Source: Arthrobacter sp. Soil764 (GTDB taxonomy: Bacteria > Actinomycetota > Actinomycetes > Actinomycetales > Micrococcaceae). Taken from it: a stretch of 64,000 bases of DNA. Shown here piece after piece: positions 1-11,840 of the stretch. Under the pieces are notes generated by a model. That model did not search any database. It saw nothing but the letters and a program-made list of their open reading frames with translations, and had not been told where the DNA came from. The first letter of the stretch is position 1; each line of letters starts with the position of its first letter. The DNA is taken from contig NZ_LMSI01000022.1 in NCBI RefSeq assembly GCF_001428075.1, forward strand, positions 62,001 through 126,000, read 5' to 3'. Position numbers and translations under genes: made by a program.

Positions 1-29
1 TGGCCTTATCTGTCATGTGGCGGTGTGGG

Positions 30-698
30 CTAGAAGCCGGAGGTTCCCGCAAAGACCTGGATGAACGCGAAGAAGATGGTGGCCACGACGGCAACGTACA
101 GCAGTGCCGTGATGATCCAGCCGGAATCACCCAGCACCCGGGCGGCCCCCGCGGGCATGGGAATCACTCCGGCAGTGATGTTCCTGATGGTGGTCCACAC
201 GAAGAGCGGAATCATGGCCGCCCAGACGATCATGCAGAACGGGCACAGGATGTGGATGGAATACAGCGCCTGCGACCACAGCCAAACGACGAACGCGAAG
301 CCGAGCGTGACGCCCACCTGCAGCCCCACCCAGTACCAGCGGGCGAAGGCGGCGCCTGACAGCAAGGCCATGCCCACCGTGATGGTGATGGCGAAGGCCA
401 CGATGCCAATAAACATGTTGGGGAAACCGAACAGGGAACTCTGCCACGTCTGCATGACCTGGCCACAGGAGATCCAGGGGTTCACGTCGCACACTGTGGT
501 GTGGTTGGGGTCCTTGAGCACCTCGAGCTTTTCCAGGACCAGGGTTCCGGAGGCCAGCCAGCCCACGATTCCGGTAATGACCAGGAGCCAACCGAACGGC
601 CGGTTCCGGGCCATCCGCGGAACGCCTGCGGCAGCAGTGGTCTGCGGATTCGTGGCCCTTTCCTGCTCATGGGCGCTGACGGGGGAGATGCTGGGCAT
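30..698 (-). CDS. Vitamin K epoxide reductase (VKOR) family membrane protein
   Basis: Integral membrane thiol oxidoreductase of 222 aa, the bacterial VKOR type, which recycles a DsbA-like partner by passing electrons to quinone. Two cysteine pairs are visible: C70/C78 in the loop after the first membrane segment (TTVCDVNPWISC) and the CxxC active site C152-P-F-C155. About five hydrophobic segments span residues 37-57, 94-115, 121-143, 153-170 and 192-216. No fused thioredoxin domain is present, so a separate Dsb-like partner is expected elsewhere. The start has a purine-rich AAAAGGA upstream. It is transcribed away from rne. The family call rests on the cysteine pattern and topology. Confidence 0.9.
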   Translation of the reverse strand: MPSISPVSAHEQERATNPQTTAAAGVPRMARNRPFGWLLVITGIVGWLASGTLVLEKLEVLKDPNHTTVCDVNPWISCGQVMQTWQSSLFGFPNMFIGIVAFAITITVGMALLSGAAFARWYWVGLQVGVTLGFAFVVWLWSQALYSIHILCPFCMIVWAAMIPLFVWTTIRNITAGVIPMPAGAARVLGDSGWIITALLYVAVVATIFFAFIQVFAGTSGF

Positions 699-1136
699 GG
701 GTGTTGCGTCCTTTTCGTCCGGTGCTCCTGTGCCTGATTGTAACGCCGCAGGCTGGAGCCACTACACAGCAACGGGATCAGCATCCCCTGCTTCCGCGGC
801 GATCCGGCCCGGATGTGAGAGAATGAACGTGGCTGGAAGCCGATCCACATTCGGACTCCGGTCCGGTGGTATGTTCCCAAGACCGCCAATGATGGGCAGG
901 GCAGGCTTCGGATTCTTCCGGCACTCCCGCCACTCCATTGGGCGGCACCTGGTTGTGGCACGCAGAACAACGGGTTTTCAGAACATCCGCCGGCTCCCAC
1001 GGGCTGCCGCACCCCACTGACGGTGCGAACCTGGGAGTATCCACTTGACTTCTGTCAACGCCTGCGGGTTTTGACAATATGTGCCCCAATGGGTGCCGGA
1101 TGTGGCGGTACGTCAGGGGCAGGAGTGTTGCCACAT
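699..1136. other. Intergenic region between divergent VKOR gene and rne
   Basis: About 440 bases with no convincing gene. Open frames crossing it have no ribosome binding site and poor composition. It should hold the divergent promoters of both neighbours. A TTGACT (1045-1050) and a TTGACA (1071-1076) lie in the rne direction, but neither has a good -10 hexamer at normal spacing, so I do not call a promoter. Confidence 0.4.
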
Positions 1137-4100
1137 ATGGACAATGATCAGGAACTGGCCGTTAACGAAGATGCAGCGGCTGCCGGGGCTGCCGCTCCCA
1201 AGAGGGCTGTACGCACCCGCCGCAAAGCGGCTCCCAAGACCGACGATGCGGTGACGGATGCAGTGGCCACGGCCCCGGAGGCCGCTGTCCCCGAAGCAAG
1301 CGGCGACGCGCCGGTGGAGGAAGCGGCCAAGGCGCCGGCGCGGCGCACACGCGCCCGCAGGAAAGCGGACGCAGCAGAACCCCTGCCAGCCTTTGCTGAG
1401 GAACCAGAAGCGGTGTCCGCCGATGCTGCGGCCCCCGACACTGTTGCAGTGGAACCGGCCGCAACCGCTGAAAGCCCTGCCGCAGCCCTGGCCACTACCG
1501 CCACGGCAGAGGCCGAAACCAGGCCCGTTCGCCGCCGTCGGGTAGCCACCCGCAAGGCTGCGTCCCCCGCCGCCGCGACTGCAGCGGAATCCGGAGCAGC
1601 GGACTCCGCGGGTGCAGAATCAGCGGCTCCGGAAGCCGCAGCCCAGGTCGCCGCCCCGGAACAGGGTGCGGTACAGGAAGACGTTGCAGCGCAGGAGCAG
1701 GTCGCCGGGCAGGAAGCCGTTGCCGCCGCCAAGCAGACCCAGGAGCCCAGCGCGGCCCCGGACATTGCGGCCCCGGAAGCTGCCGGCACCCACGAGCCTG
1801 CCCAGGAAACCCCGGCCGGGGACAAGGGCGAGGCCGCACCTGCCGCGGCTGCCAGCCCCTTTGGTTCCCTCTTCCTGGAACCTGCATCCCCCACGTCCGT
1901 GCTCTTCCAGGCACCGGACCTCAGCACCGTGGTCCGTCCCGCAGCCCCCGCCGTCGAGGAGCCTGAAGAGGAAGAAACCGAAGACGGCGACGATGCCTCC
2001 GGCCGCCGCCGGCGCCGCAGCCGGGGCCGCAGGGGCCGCAGCCGCATCGGCGACGGTACGGACCAGGACAGCGAGGGCGGCAGCGCCGAAGCTGACGCCG
2101 AGGACGAGGCGGACGAGGACAACGCCACGCAGCCGGAGGACGGTGTGACGTCCCGCCGCCGTCGGCGCCGCCGCCGCGGGGACCAGGACCTTGAACTCAC
2201 CGGCGGCGGGGATGACGATCCGCCCAACACGGTCACGAGGGTCCGTGCGCCCCGTGCCGTCACTGAAGCACCGGTCAGCAACCGCGTCACCAGCGTGAAG
2301 GGCTCCACCCGTTTGGAGGCCAAGAAGCAGCGCCGCCGCGAATCCCGCGACACGGGCCGCCGCCGCACGGTGATCACCGAGGCCGAGTTCCTGGCCCGCC
2401 GCGAATCCGTTGACCGGCAAATGATCGTCCGCCAGCGCGACGACAGGATCCAGATCGCCGTCCTCGAAGACGGCGTCCTGGCCGAACACTTCGTGTCCAA
2501 GACACAACAGGACTCACTCATCGGCAACGTGTACCTGGGCAAGGTCCAGAACGTGCTGCCGTCCATGGAGGCGGCGTTCGTTGACATCGGACGCGGCCGC
2601 AACGCCGTGCTGTACGCCGGTGAAGTGAACTGGGAAGCGGTCAACCTTGAGGGCAAGCAGCGCCGGATCGAGAATGCGCTGAAGTCCGGCGACACCGTCC
2701 TGGTCCAGGTGACCAAGGATCCCGTGGGCCACAAGGGCGCCCGGCTCACCAGCCAGATCTCCCTTCCGGGCCGCTACCTGGTGTACGTGCCCGGCGGCTC
2801 GATGACCGGCATCTCCCGCAAGCTGCCCGACGTCGAACGCAACCGCCTCAAGCGGATCCTCAAGGACCGCCTGCCCGAGCACGCGGGCGTTATTGTCCGC
2901 ACCGCCGCGGAAGGCGCATCGGAGGAAGAGTTGACGCACGACATCAACCGGCTCCGCGCCCAGTGGGAAGGCATTGAAAGCCAGTCCGCATCCACCAAGA
3001 TCCTGGCGCCCGAGCTGCTCTACGGCGAACCCGACCTGACCATTAAGGTGGTCCGCGACGTCTTCAACGAGGACTTTTCCAAGCTCATCGTGTCCGGTGA
3101 GGAAGCCTGGGACACCATCGAGGCCTACGTCACCTACGTGGCGCCGGACCTGGTGGGACGCCTGGAGAAGTGGACCAAGGACCAGGACATCTTCTCCGCC
3201 TGGCGCATCGACGAGCAGATCCACAAGGCCCTTGAGCGCAAGGTCTTCCTGCCCTCCGGCGGCTCCCTGGTGATCGACCGCACCGAGGCCATGACGGTGG
3301 TTGACGTCAACACCGGCAAGTTCACCGGCAGCGGCGGCAACCTTGAGGAAACCGTCACCAAGAACAACCTGGAAGCTGCCGAGGAAGTGGTCCGGCAGCT
3401 GCGGCTGCGTGACATCGGCGGCATCATCGTGATCGACTTCATCGACATGGTGCTCGAATCCAACCGTGACCTGGTCCTGCGCCGCCTGGTGGAGTGCCTG
3501 GGCCGCGACCGGACCAAGCACCAGGTTGCCGAGGTCACGTCGCTGGGCCTGGTCCAGATGACCCGCAAGCGGATGGGTACGGGCCTGCTGGAAGTCTTCG
3601 GCGAGCAGTGCGAGGCCTGCGCGGGCCGCGGGGTAGTTACCCATGACGATCCCGTGGAGCACCGGCGTGCCAACATCGTGGCGGCCGAGCACCACGTCCA
3701 GCGCACGGACAACCGCCCCGAAGCCCGCGGGGAAGCCCACCGCACCGAGACGCAGCGGCCCGACGCCGGCCAGCCCGGAGTCCGTCCCGAGCGGAAACGG
3801 CGGCGCGGACGCGGCGGCCAGCAGCCCGAGGCTGTGCCGGCGCCTGCAGTGCACGTCCACACCGTCCTGCCGGACGCTGCGGATGCTGAGCGGCACGCCA
3901 AGGCAGAGGCCACCCGGCTTGCCCTGGCGAATATTGCGGCTGCGGCCCACGCCGCGCACCTGCATGACGATGAGGTGGCAGCAACCCGGCAGGCACCGCA
4001 GGCTGAGCCTGCGCCGGCTCCCGCAGAGGAGAAGCACGACGCCGATGCCCCGGCACGTCCTGCAGCTGTCCTGACCTTCGGCGGCGAGGAAGTCCCGCTT

Positions 4101-4553
4101 CCGTTCGTGGAGCACGCCGAGGAGCAGCATCCCAAGCCCGCCCTCACCCTGGACCGGCTGGCGGAAGCGTTCGCCCACCTGGGCCAGCCGGCTTCGCCCA
4201 TGGTGGATGCGCCGGCCAAAGCCGCAGAGGACGTAAAGGCAGCCGAACCGGCAGCGCCCCAGCAGGCAGGGGGAGCGGCAACCCGCGCCACCGTGGAAGC
4301 GCCGGCGGACAAGGACTACTCCGACCACACCCTGGAGCAGTCCCGGCAACGCAGGCCGCGGCGCCACCGCGCTGCCAGCCGTGCCCAGGGCGCAGCCAAC
4401 GAGACAGCTGTCCAGCACCACGAGAACGTCCAGTCGACGGGGGCGGGGCATTCACACGCAGCCAAGGCCCCCGACACCGCCAAGGCTGAAGCCGCCAAGC
4501 CGGCAGATGAACCCATCATCCTCGGCGTCGGAGTCCCTGCCTCGGAGCTCTAA
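1137..4553 (+). CDS. rne: Ribonuclease E/G family endoribonuclease
   Basis: Large RNA-processing and decay nuclease of 1138 aa. The catalytic core lies at about residues 410-840: an S1 RNA-binding domain (GNVYLGKVQNVLPSMEAAF, from residue 462), the metal-binding aspartates of VVDVNTG (about 723) and IVIDFIDM (about 763), and a zinc-link-like CEAC motif (about 825). The core is flanked by about 410 residues of Ala/Glu/Pro-rich and Arg-rich N-terminal sequence and about 300 residues of similar C-terminal sequence. This actinobacterial layout (arms on both sides) differs from the E. coli one. The ATG at 1137 is chosen because CAGGAG lies 11 bases upstream. The in-frame GTG-type start at 1023 would add 38 residues that look non-coding. 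Confidence 0.93.
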   Translation: MDNDQELAVNEDAAAAGAAAPKRAVRTRRKAAPKTDDAVTDAVATAPEAAVPEASGDAPVEEAAKAPARRTRARRKADAAEPLPAFAEEPEAVSADAAAPDTVAVEPAATAESPAAALATTATAEAETRPVRRRRVATRKAASPAAATAAESGAADSAGAESAAPEAAAQVAAPEQGAVQEDVAAQEQVAGQEAVAAAKQTQEPSAAPDIAAPEAAGTHEPAQETPAGDKGEAAPAAAASPFGSLFLEPASPTSVLFQAPDLSTVVRPAAPAVEEPEEEETEDGDDASGRRRRRSRGRRGRSRIGDGTDQDSEGGSAEADAEDEADEDNATQPEDGVTSRRRRRRRRGDQDLELTGGGDDDPPNTVTRVRAPRAVTEAPVSNRVTSVKGSTRLEAKKQRRRESRDTGRRRTVITEAEFLARRESVDRQMIVRQRDDRIQIAVLEDGVLAEHFVSKTQQDSLIGNVYLGKVQNVLPSMEAAFVDIGRGRNAVLYAGEVNWEAVNLEGKQRRIENALKSGDTVLVQVTKDPVGHKGARLTSQISLPGRYLVYVPGGSMTGISRKLPDVERNRLKRILKDRLPEHAGVIVRTAAEGASEEELTHDINRLRAQWEGIESQSASTKILAPELLYGEPDLTIKVVRDVFNEDFSKLIVSGEEAWDTIEAYVTYVAPDLVGRLEKWTKDQDIFSAWRIDEQIHKALERKVFLPSGGSLVIDRTEAMTVVDVNTGKFTGSGGNLEETVTKNNLEAAEEVVRQLRLRDIGGIIVIDFIDMVLESNRDLVLRRLVECLGRDRTKHQVAEVTSLGLVQMTRKRMGTGLLEVFGEQCEACAGRGVVTHDDPVEHRRANIVAAEHHVQRTDNRPEARGEAHRTETQRPDAGQPGVRPERKRRRGRGGQQPEAVPAPAVHVHTVLPDAADAERHAKAEATRLALANIAAAAHAAHLHDDEVAATRQAPQAEPAPAPAEEKHDADAPARPAAVLTFGGEEVPLPFVEHAEEQHPKPALTLDRLAEAFAHLGQPASPMVDAPAKAAEDVKAAEPAAPQQAGGAATRATVEAPADKDYSDHTLEQSRQRRPRRHRAASRAQGAANETAVQHHENVQSTGAGHSHAAKAPDTAKAEAAKPADEPIILGVGVPASEL

Positions 4554-4584
4554 GCCAAGACAGGACCAACGTGTCACCAAGGAA

Positions 4585-4646
4585 GTCCCCGCCATGTGGT
4601 CCATTCCCCCCGAAATTCGCGGGGGAGTGGACCACAAGGCGGGGAC
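4585..4646 (+). terminator. Long hairpin downstream of rne
   Basis: Two 26-base arms (4585-4610 and 4621-4646) are complementary except for two positions, with a 10-base loop. There is no T-run after it. Position just past the rne stop suggests transcription termination or 3'-end protection. A dispersed palindromic repeat is an alternative. Confidence 0.6.
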
Positions 4647-4706
4647 GTCCTGCATGAACAGGTGCTGTCACCTTTCCGCCGCGTAGGCCCCAGCAGCTAC
4701 GCTGGA

Positions 4707-4787
4707 CAGCGACACGGGGTGCCGCGCATAAGGCCGGCTGAGATCCAGACCCGTTGAACCTGTCCGGCTAGTACCGGCGAAGGGATG
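4707..4787 (+). promoter_or_regulatory. TPP riboswitch (THI element)
   Basis: The conserved thi-box blocks are in order: ACGGGGTGC (4714-4722), GGCTGAGA (4736-4743), ACCCGTTGAACCTG (4749-4762) and CCGGCTAGTACCGGCGAAGGGA (4764-4785, first half CCGGCTAGTACC). The closing GAAGGGA also contains the only purine-rich ribosome binding site for the TTG start at 4792. Pairing of the riboswitch P1 stem would therefore hide the binding site, which predicts translational repression by thiamine pyrophosphate. Confidence 0.93.
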
Positions 4788-4791
4788 TCTC

Positions 4792-6330
4792 TTGTCTTCG
4801 ACCCTTTCCATGCCCCTGCCAACCGCGTCCCGCGTTCCTTTCGGGCTTCCCGCGGGCCGTGACGTCCCGCGGGTCCTCTCCATCGCCGGTTCCGATCCGT
4901 CCGGGGGAGCCGGAATCCAGGCGGACCTCAAAAGCATTGCCGCGCATGGCGGATACGGCATGGCAGCGATTACTGCCCTCACCGCCCAGAACACCCGCGG
5001 CGTGCAGTCCGTCCACGTCCCTCCCGCCGCGTTCCTGGCCCAGCAGCTGGATGCAGTCAGTGATGACATCAGTATCGACGCCGTCAAGATCGGCATGCTG
5101 GGCGACGAATCGGTGATCCGCGCCGTCCGCGAGTGGCTCGGAAAAGTCCGGCCCGCCGTCGTTGTCCTTGACCCGGTGATGGTGGCCACCAGCGGGGACC
5201 GGCTGCTGCAGGAGTCCGCCGAAGCCGCGCTCCGGGAGCTCCTCCCGCTTGCCCACCTCCTCACCCCCAACCTGCCCGAGCTCGCGCTGCTGCTTGGCAC
5301 GGAGCCGGCCCAAATCTGGGATGCCGCCCTGGACCAGGGCAGGCGCCTGGCCGATGCCACCGGAGCCACCGTGCTGGTCAAGGGTGGCCACCTGGCAGGC
5401 CTGGACTGCCCGGACGCGCTGGTGAACACCGCGGGCCTTCTCGGCCAGGAGGTGGTGGAAGTGCGGGGGAAGCGGATTTCAACGCGCAACAGCCACGGCA
5501 CGGGATGTTCCCTGTCCTCCGCCATGGCAACCGTCCAGGCCCGCCTGGGTGACTGGGAGGCGTCGCTGCGGACCGTTAAGCCCTGGCTGGCCGGCGCGCT
5601 CGAGAACTCCGGCCAGCTGGAGGTGGGGCAGGGGAACGGACCCGTGCACCACTTCCACCACGTGCCGCCGGTCCTGGCGGAAGGCATCTTCGCGGCCCGG
5701 CTGTGGGCCGAAGCCCGGCAGGACCTCGACGACATCTATGCGCTGGACTTCATCGGCGGACTGGCCTCGGGCGATCTTTCCGAGAAGGACTTTGCCTATT
5801 ACCTGGCGCAGGATGCCCTCTACCTGAACGGCTATTCCCGCGTGCTGGCACGGGCCAGTGCCCTGGCCCCCTCGGAGGCCGAGCAGCTGTTCTGGGCACG
5901 GTCCGCGCAGCAGTGCCTTGAGGTGGAAACGGAACTTCACCGCTCGTGGCTCAGCACCCGCCCGGCCCCGGACGGGCTGGGCCCCGTCACCAGGTCTTAT
6001 GTGGACCACCTCACCGCAGCGTCGGCGTCGGGCAGCTACGCGGTCCTCGCCGCCGCCGTCCTGCCCTGCTTCTGGCTCTACGCAGAGGTTGGTGCCACAC
6101 TGCACGCCCGGTTCCTTGCCTCCGGGGAACCGGCCGGGCATGCTTACGCGGACTGGCTCCGCACCTATGCAGATGAAGGCTTTGCCGAAGCCACGCGCCA
6201 GGCCATTGCCATCGTGGATGCGGCCGGACGGCGGGCTTCCGACCATGAGAAGGCCGCGATGGTGACGGCGTTCAAGCAGTCCTGCCGGCTCGAGGTGGAC
6301 TTCTTCGACGCACCGCGCCTGCACTCCTGA
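4792..6330 (+). CDS. thiD: ThiD-TenA fusion: HMP/HMP-phosphate kinase with thiaminase II domain
   Basis: Bifunctional 512-aa thiamin pathway protein. Residues about 25-285 are ThiD, which phosphorylates hydroxymethylpyrimidine twice: GSDPSGGAG at 33-41, a KGGH loop, and the GTGCSLSSA nucleotide/anion site. Residues about 295-505 are TenA, an all-helical thiaminase II or aminopyrimidine salvage domain, with DFIGGLASGDLSEKDFAYYL and the EVETELHRSW stretch. The TTG start at 4792 sits 7 bases after AAGGGA; ATG 4810 is possible but has no binding site. Control by the upstream TPP riboswitch fits the product. The fusion is common in actinobacteria and plants-type thiamin salvage. Confidence 0.93.
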   Translation: MSSTLSMPLPTASRVPFGLPAGRDVPRVLSIAGSDPSGGAGIQADLKSIAAHGGYGMAAITALTAQNTRGVQSVHVPPAAFLAQQLDAVSDDISIDAVKIGMLGDESVIRAVREWLGKVRPAVVVLDPVMVATSGDRLLQESAEAALRELLPLAHLLTPNLPELALLLGTEPAQIWDAALDQGRRLADATGATVLVKGGHLAGLDCPDALVNTAGLLGQEVVEVRGKRISTRNSHGTGCSLSSAMATVQARLGDWEASLRTVKPWLAGALENSGQLEVGQGNGPVHHFHHVPPVLAEGIFAARLWAEARQDLDDIYALDFIGGLASGDLSEKDFAYYLAQDALYLNGYSRVLARASALAPSEAEQLFWARSAQQCLEVETELHRSWLSTRPAPDGLGPVTRSYVDHLTAASASGSYAVLAAAVLPCFWLYAEVGATLHARFLASGEPAGHAYADWLRTYADEGFAEATRQAIAIVDAAGRRASDHEKAAMVTAFKQSCRLEVDFFDAPRLHS

Positions 6331-6432
6331 ACCCGGGCCGGCGGGTGTGCCGGTACTATGGTGGGGCATGGTGCGGACGCCGGACCTGAGCTGTGGTACC
6401 TATCACAGCAACCCGCCGGGAACCAGCCTCAT

Positions 6433-6462
6433 TTGCGGCCGAAGACAAAATTAGCGTAATCT
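6433..6462 (+). promoter_or_regulatory. Candidate promoter for rplU-rpmA
   Basis: TTGCGG (6433-6438) and TAATCT (6457-6462) are separated by 18 bases and precede rplU by about 130 bases. They sit in a noticeably AT-richer intergenic stretch (6331-6593) with no gene. The resulting leader of about 125 nt could hold ribosomal-protein autoregulation, but I see no recognisable motif. Confidence 0.4.
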
Positions 6463-6593
6463 AGATCTTCGGTGCTTACGCCAACACTTGGGTTATGACC
6501 CCACGGCGTTGAGGCACAGCGAGAAACCAGGCTTTTGATAGTCGGTTCCGCACGCAAATTTAGTTATAAACGTCGAGAGAAGTGAGTTCCCAA

Positions 6594-6902
6594 GTGGTGT
6601 ACGCGATTGTCCGCGCAGGCGGCCGCCAAGAGAAGGTTTCCGTTGGAGACTTCGTTACCCTGAACCGCGTCGCCGGTGGAGCCGGCAGCACCATTGAGCT
6701 GCCCGCACTGCTCCTGGTTGATGGTGACAAGGTCACCTCCGCCGCCGCCGACCTGGCCAAGGTAACTGTTACGGCTGAAATCCTCCAGGACCTGCGTGGT
6801 CCTAAGATTGTCATCCAGAAGTTCAAGAACAAGACCGGCTACAAGAAGCGCCAGGGTCACCGCCAGGAACTGACCAAGGTCAAGATCACCGGCATCAGCT
6901 AA
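6594..6902 (+). CDS. rplU: 50S ribosomal protein L21
   Basis: Large-subunit protein of 102 aa binding 23S rRNA. It starts with the family signature [18 protein letters not shown] and ends with [20 protein letters not shown], covering the usual length. Two tandem GTG codons follow an upstream in-frame GTG at 6582. The start at 6594 gives the canonical N-terminus and the right distance (11 bases) to GAGAGAAG; the 6582 start would overlap that site. It forms an operon with rpmA 61 bases downstream. Confidence 0.95.
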   Translation: MVYAIVRAGGRQEKVSVGDFVTLNRVAGGAGSTIELPALLLVDGDKVTSAAADLAKVTVTAEILQDLRGPKIVIQKFKNKTGYKKRQGHRQELTKVKITGIS

Positions 6903-6963
6903 CCTCTGGTTAGTGTTCAGGCATTTCAACAGATTCCCCAGAATTTAGAGGCAGGCATTTCAG

Positions 6964-7227
6964 ATGGCACATAAAAAGGGCGCGAGCTCCACTCGCAACG
7001 GTCGCGATTCCAACGCTCAGTACCTCGGCGTCAAGCGCTTCGGCGGCCAGGTTGTCTCCGCAGGCGAGATCATCGTCCGCCAGCGTGGCACCCACTTCCA
7101 CCCGGGCGCCGGCGTTGGCCGTGGCGGGGACGACACCCTGTTCGCACTGACCCCGGGCGCCGTTGAATTCGGTACCCGCCGCGGTCGTCGCGTGGTCAAC
7201 ATCGTTGCTGCTGCAGCTGCAGAGTAA
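6964..7227 (+). CDS. rpmA: 50S ribosomal protein L27
   Basis: Ribosomal protein of 87 aa whose N-terminal tail reaches the peptidyl transferase centre. The sequence [19 protein letters not shown] and [16 protein letters not shown] is classical. The N-terminus starts directly with AHKKG, so no cleaved leader of the Firmicutes type is present. AGAGGCAG precedes the ATG. It is followed by a clear intrinsic terminator. Confidence 0.97.
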   Translation: MAHKKGASSTRNGRDSNAQYLGVKRFGGQVVSAGEIIVRQRGTHFHPGAGVGRGGDDTLFALTPGAVEFGTRRGRRVVNIVAAAAAE

Positions 7228-7244
7228 CAACAAGTTCTGAAGCG

Positions 7245-7282
7245 GTGGAGCGGGCCTGAGGGTCCGCTCCACTGTTCTTTTA
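7245..7282 (+). terminator. Rho-independent terminator after rpmA
   Basis: A 12-bp stem (7245-7256 with 7261-7272, one G-U pair) with a TGAG loop is followed by TGTTCTTTT. It separates the ribosomal protein pair from obg, 60 bases before the obg start. Confidence 0.85.
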
Positions 7283-7323
7283 ACCGCATTACAATCGATG
7301 TGGCGCCCCGCGGTGCCAGGTAA

Positions 7324-10075
<2,752 letters not shown>

Positions 10076-10101
10076 GTCCAGGGCTCGCCTAAACTTGGAT
10101 C

Positions 10102-11466
10102 ATGACTGAAGCCCTGATCCATACTGCTGACACCACCGGAACCACTGCTGCGCAGGCGCAGCCGGGTCCCGCGGCAGAACCGGGATCAGCTGGGGCGCCG
10201 CTTTCCGCTGCAGAAGTTGAAGCCGCAGTCCACGCCATCGCTGACCGGTCCCGCCACGCAGCCCGCCGGATGGCCACCGCCAACCGGGCCTGGAAGGACC
10301 GTGCCCTCCGCGCCGTCGGGGCCGCCCTGCAGGAGAATGCACAGGCCATCCTCACGGCCAACGCCATGGACGTGGACAAAGGCAAGGCCAACGGCACCTC
10401 CAAGGCGCTCCTGGACCGCCTCACCCTTACCGAAACACGCATTTCCGGGCTGGTGGCCGCCCTTGAAAACCTGGCAAACCTTCCGGACCCCGTGGGCAAC
10501 GTAGTCCGCGGCCAGACGCTTCCCAATGGGCTCCGCCTTCGCCAGGTCAACGTCCCCATGGGCGTCGTGGCAGCCATCTACGAGGCAAGGCCCAACGTCA
10601 CGGTGGACATTGCCGGGCTGGCGCTCAAGAGCGGCAACGCCGTCATCCTGCGCGGCGGCAGTGCCGCTGAGGCCACCAACCAAGTGCTGGTGCGGGTGCT
10701 CCGCGAAGCACTCGAATCCGTTGGCCTGCCCGCCGATGCCGTCCAGACCGTGGACCAGTTCGGCCGTGCGGGCGCCAACGTGCTGATGAAGGCCCGCGGC
10801 CGGGTGGACGTCCTGATTCCCCGCGGCGGCCGGGACCTGATCCAGACCGTGGTCACCAATTCCGCGGTCCCCGTCATCGAGACGGGGGAGGGGAACGTCC
10901 ATATCTTCATCGACGAGTCCGCTGATGAAAACATGGCCGTGGAGATCCTGCTCAACGCCAAGACCCAGCGCCCCAGTGTCTGCAATACGGTGGAGACACT
11001 GCTGGTCCACTCGGGCTCAACGGTCCTGCCCTCGGTCGCCGCCGCCCTGCGCGCCGCCGGCGTCCGCCTGCACGTCGACGAACGTATCAGCGCCGCACTG
11101 CCCGGGATCGAAACCCAGCCGGCCACGGACGTGGACTGGGGCACCGAATACATGGACCTGGACCTCGCCGTGGCCATGGTGGACAACCTTGATGAAGCGG
11201 TCCAGCACATCCGCACTTGGTCCACCGGCCACACCGAAGCCATCCTCACCAACAGCCTTGCCAACGCCGAACGGTTCATCGCGGAGGTGGATTCAGCAGC
11301 GGTGATCGTCAACGCTTCCACGCGGTTTACCGACGGCGGGGAACTGGGCCTGGGCGCGGAGGTGGGCATTTCCACGCAGAAGCTGCACGCCCGCGGCCCC
11401 ATGGGCCTGACCGAGCTCACCACCACCAAGTGGATTGTCCAGGGCGAAGGCCAGGTCCGCGGGTAG
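10102..11466 (+). CDS. proA: Gamma-glutamyl phosphate reductase
   Basis: NADPH-dependent second enzyme of proline synthesis (454 aa), producing glutamate semialdehyde from the ProB product. The aldehyde-dehydrogenase fold shows VPMGVVAAIYEARPNVT, the LIPRGGRDLI segment and the catalytic cysteine in QRPSVCNTVETLLV (about residue 294). An N-terminal extension of about 30 Ala/Gly/Thr-rich residues precedes the conserved domain, so a later start is conceivable. It sits directly after proB. Confidence 0.95.
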   Translation: MTEALIHTADTTGTTAAQAQPGPAAEPGSAGAPLSAAEVEAAVHAIADRSRHAARRMATANRAWKDRALRAVGAALQENAQAILTANAMDVDKGKANGTSKALLDRLTLTETRISGLVAALENLANLPDPVGNVVRGQTLPNGLRLRQVNVPMGVVAAIYEARPNVTVDIAGLALKSGNAVILRGGSAAEATNQVLVRVLREALESVGLPADAVQTVDQFGRAGANVLMKARGRVDVLIPRGGRDLIQTVVTNSAVPVIETGEGNVHIFIDESADENMAVEILLNAKTQRPSVCNTVETLLVHSGSTVLPSVAAALRAAGVRLHVDERISAALPGIETQPATDVDWGTEYMDLDLAVAMVDNLDEAVQHIRTWSTGHTEAILTNSLANAERFIAEVDSAAVIVNASTRFTDGGELGLGAEVGISTQKLHARGPMGLTELTTTKWIVQGEGQVRG

Positions 11467-11545
11467 CAACGCGGTAACATAGACCAGAACCCGGAAAGCA
11501 GCGGTAGGTTCCGCTGCCCATAAAGCCTTGAACATAGGGGAGAAA

Positions 11546-11785
11546 ATGCTGCTCCAGCAGATTGCCACGTCCGTCGCCGCCGCAGGTGAATCAGGCCATG
11601 AGGAGCTTGCGCCGCTGTGGGCTGAGCCGTGGGTCTTTGGCGTGTCCATGTTCGCCATCCTGCTGGTCCTGATGTTCATTGCCTGGTCCTACAACAACCT
11701 GGGCAACCGGCACGCGGCCACGGACGAGCACGCCGATCCGCACCGCCAGCACCCCAATAAGCACGATCGCGGGCAGGGCCACTAA
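11546..11785 (+). CDS. Small single-pass membrane protein
   Basis: Protein of 79 aa with one hydrophobic segment (about residues 32-52, [17 protein letters not shown]) and a His/Asp-rich cytoplasmic-type tail. ATG 11546 follows AGGGGAG. Small proteins like this commonly sit between proA and nadD in Arthrobacter relatives; its function is unknown to me. Confidence 0.75.
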   Translation: MLLQQIATSVAAAGESGHEELAPLWAEPWVFGVSMFAILLVLMFIAWSYNNLGNRHAATDEHADPHRQHPNKHDRGQGH

Positions 11786-11840
11786 GATTTCCCACAACCT
11801 GCACCGCAATGGTGCCCGGGGACGGCTGCGGCTTGGAGTG

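Noticed and set aside
1045-1078. Promoter-like TTGACT/TTGACA before rne
   Set aside because: No acceptable -10 hexamer at 16-19 bases from either.
1148-2749. Long minus-strand frame opposite rne (also 2514-4451 and 3134-4312)
   Set aside because: Ser/Arg/Ala-rich shadow of a GC-rich Ala/Glu-rich coding region; no binding site or family motif.
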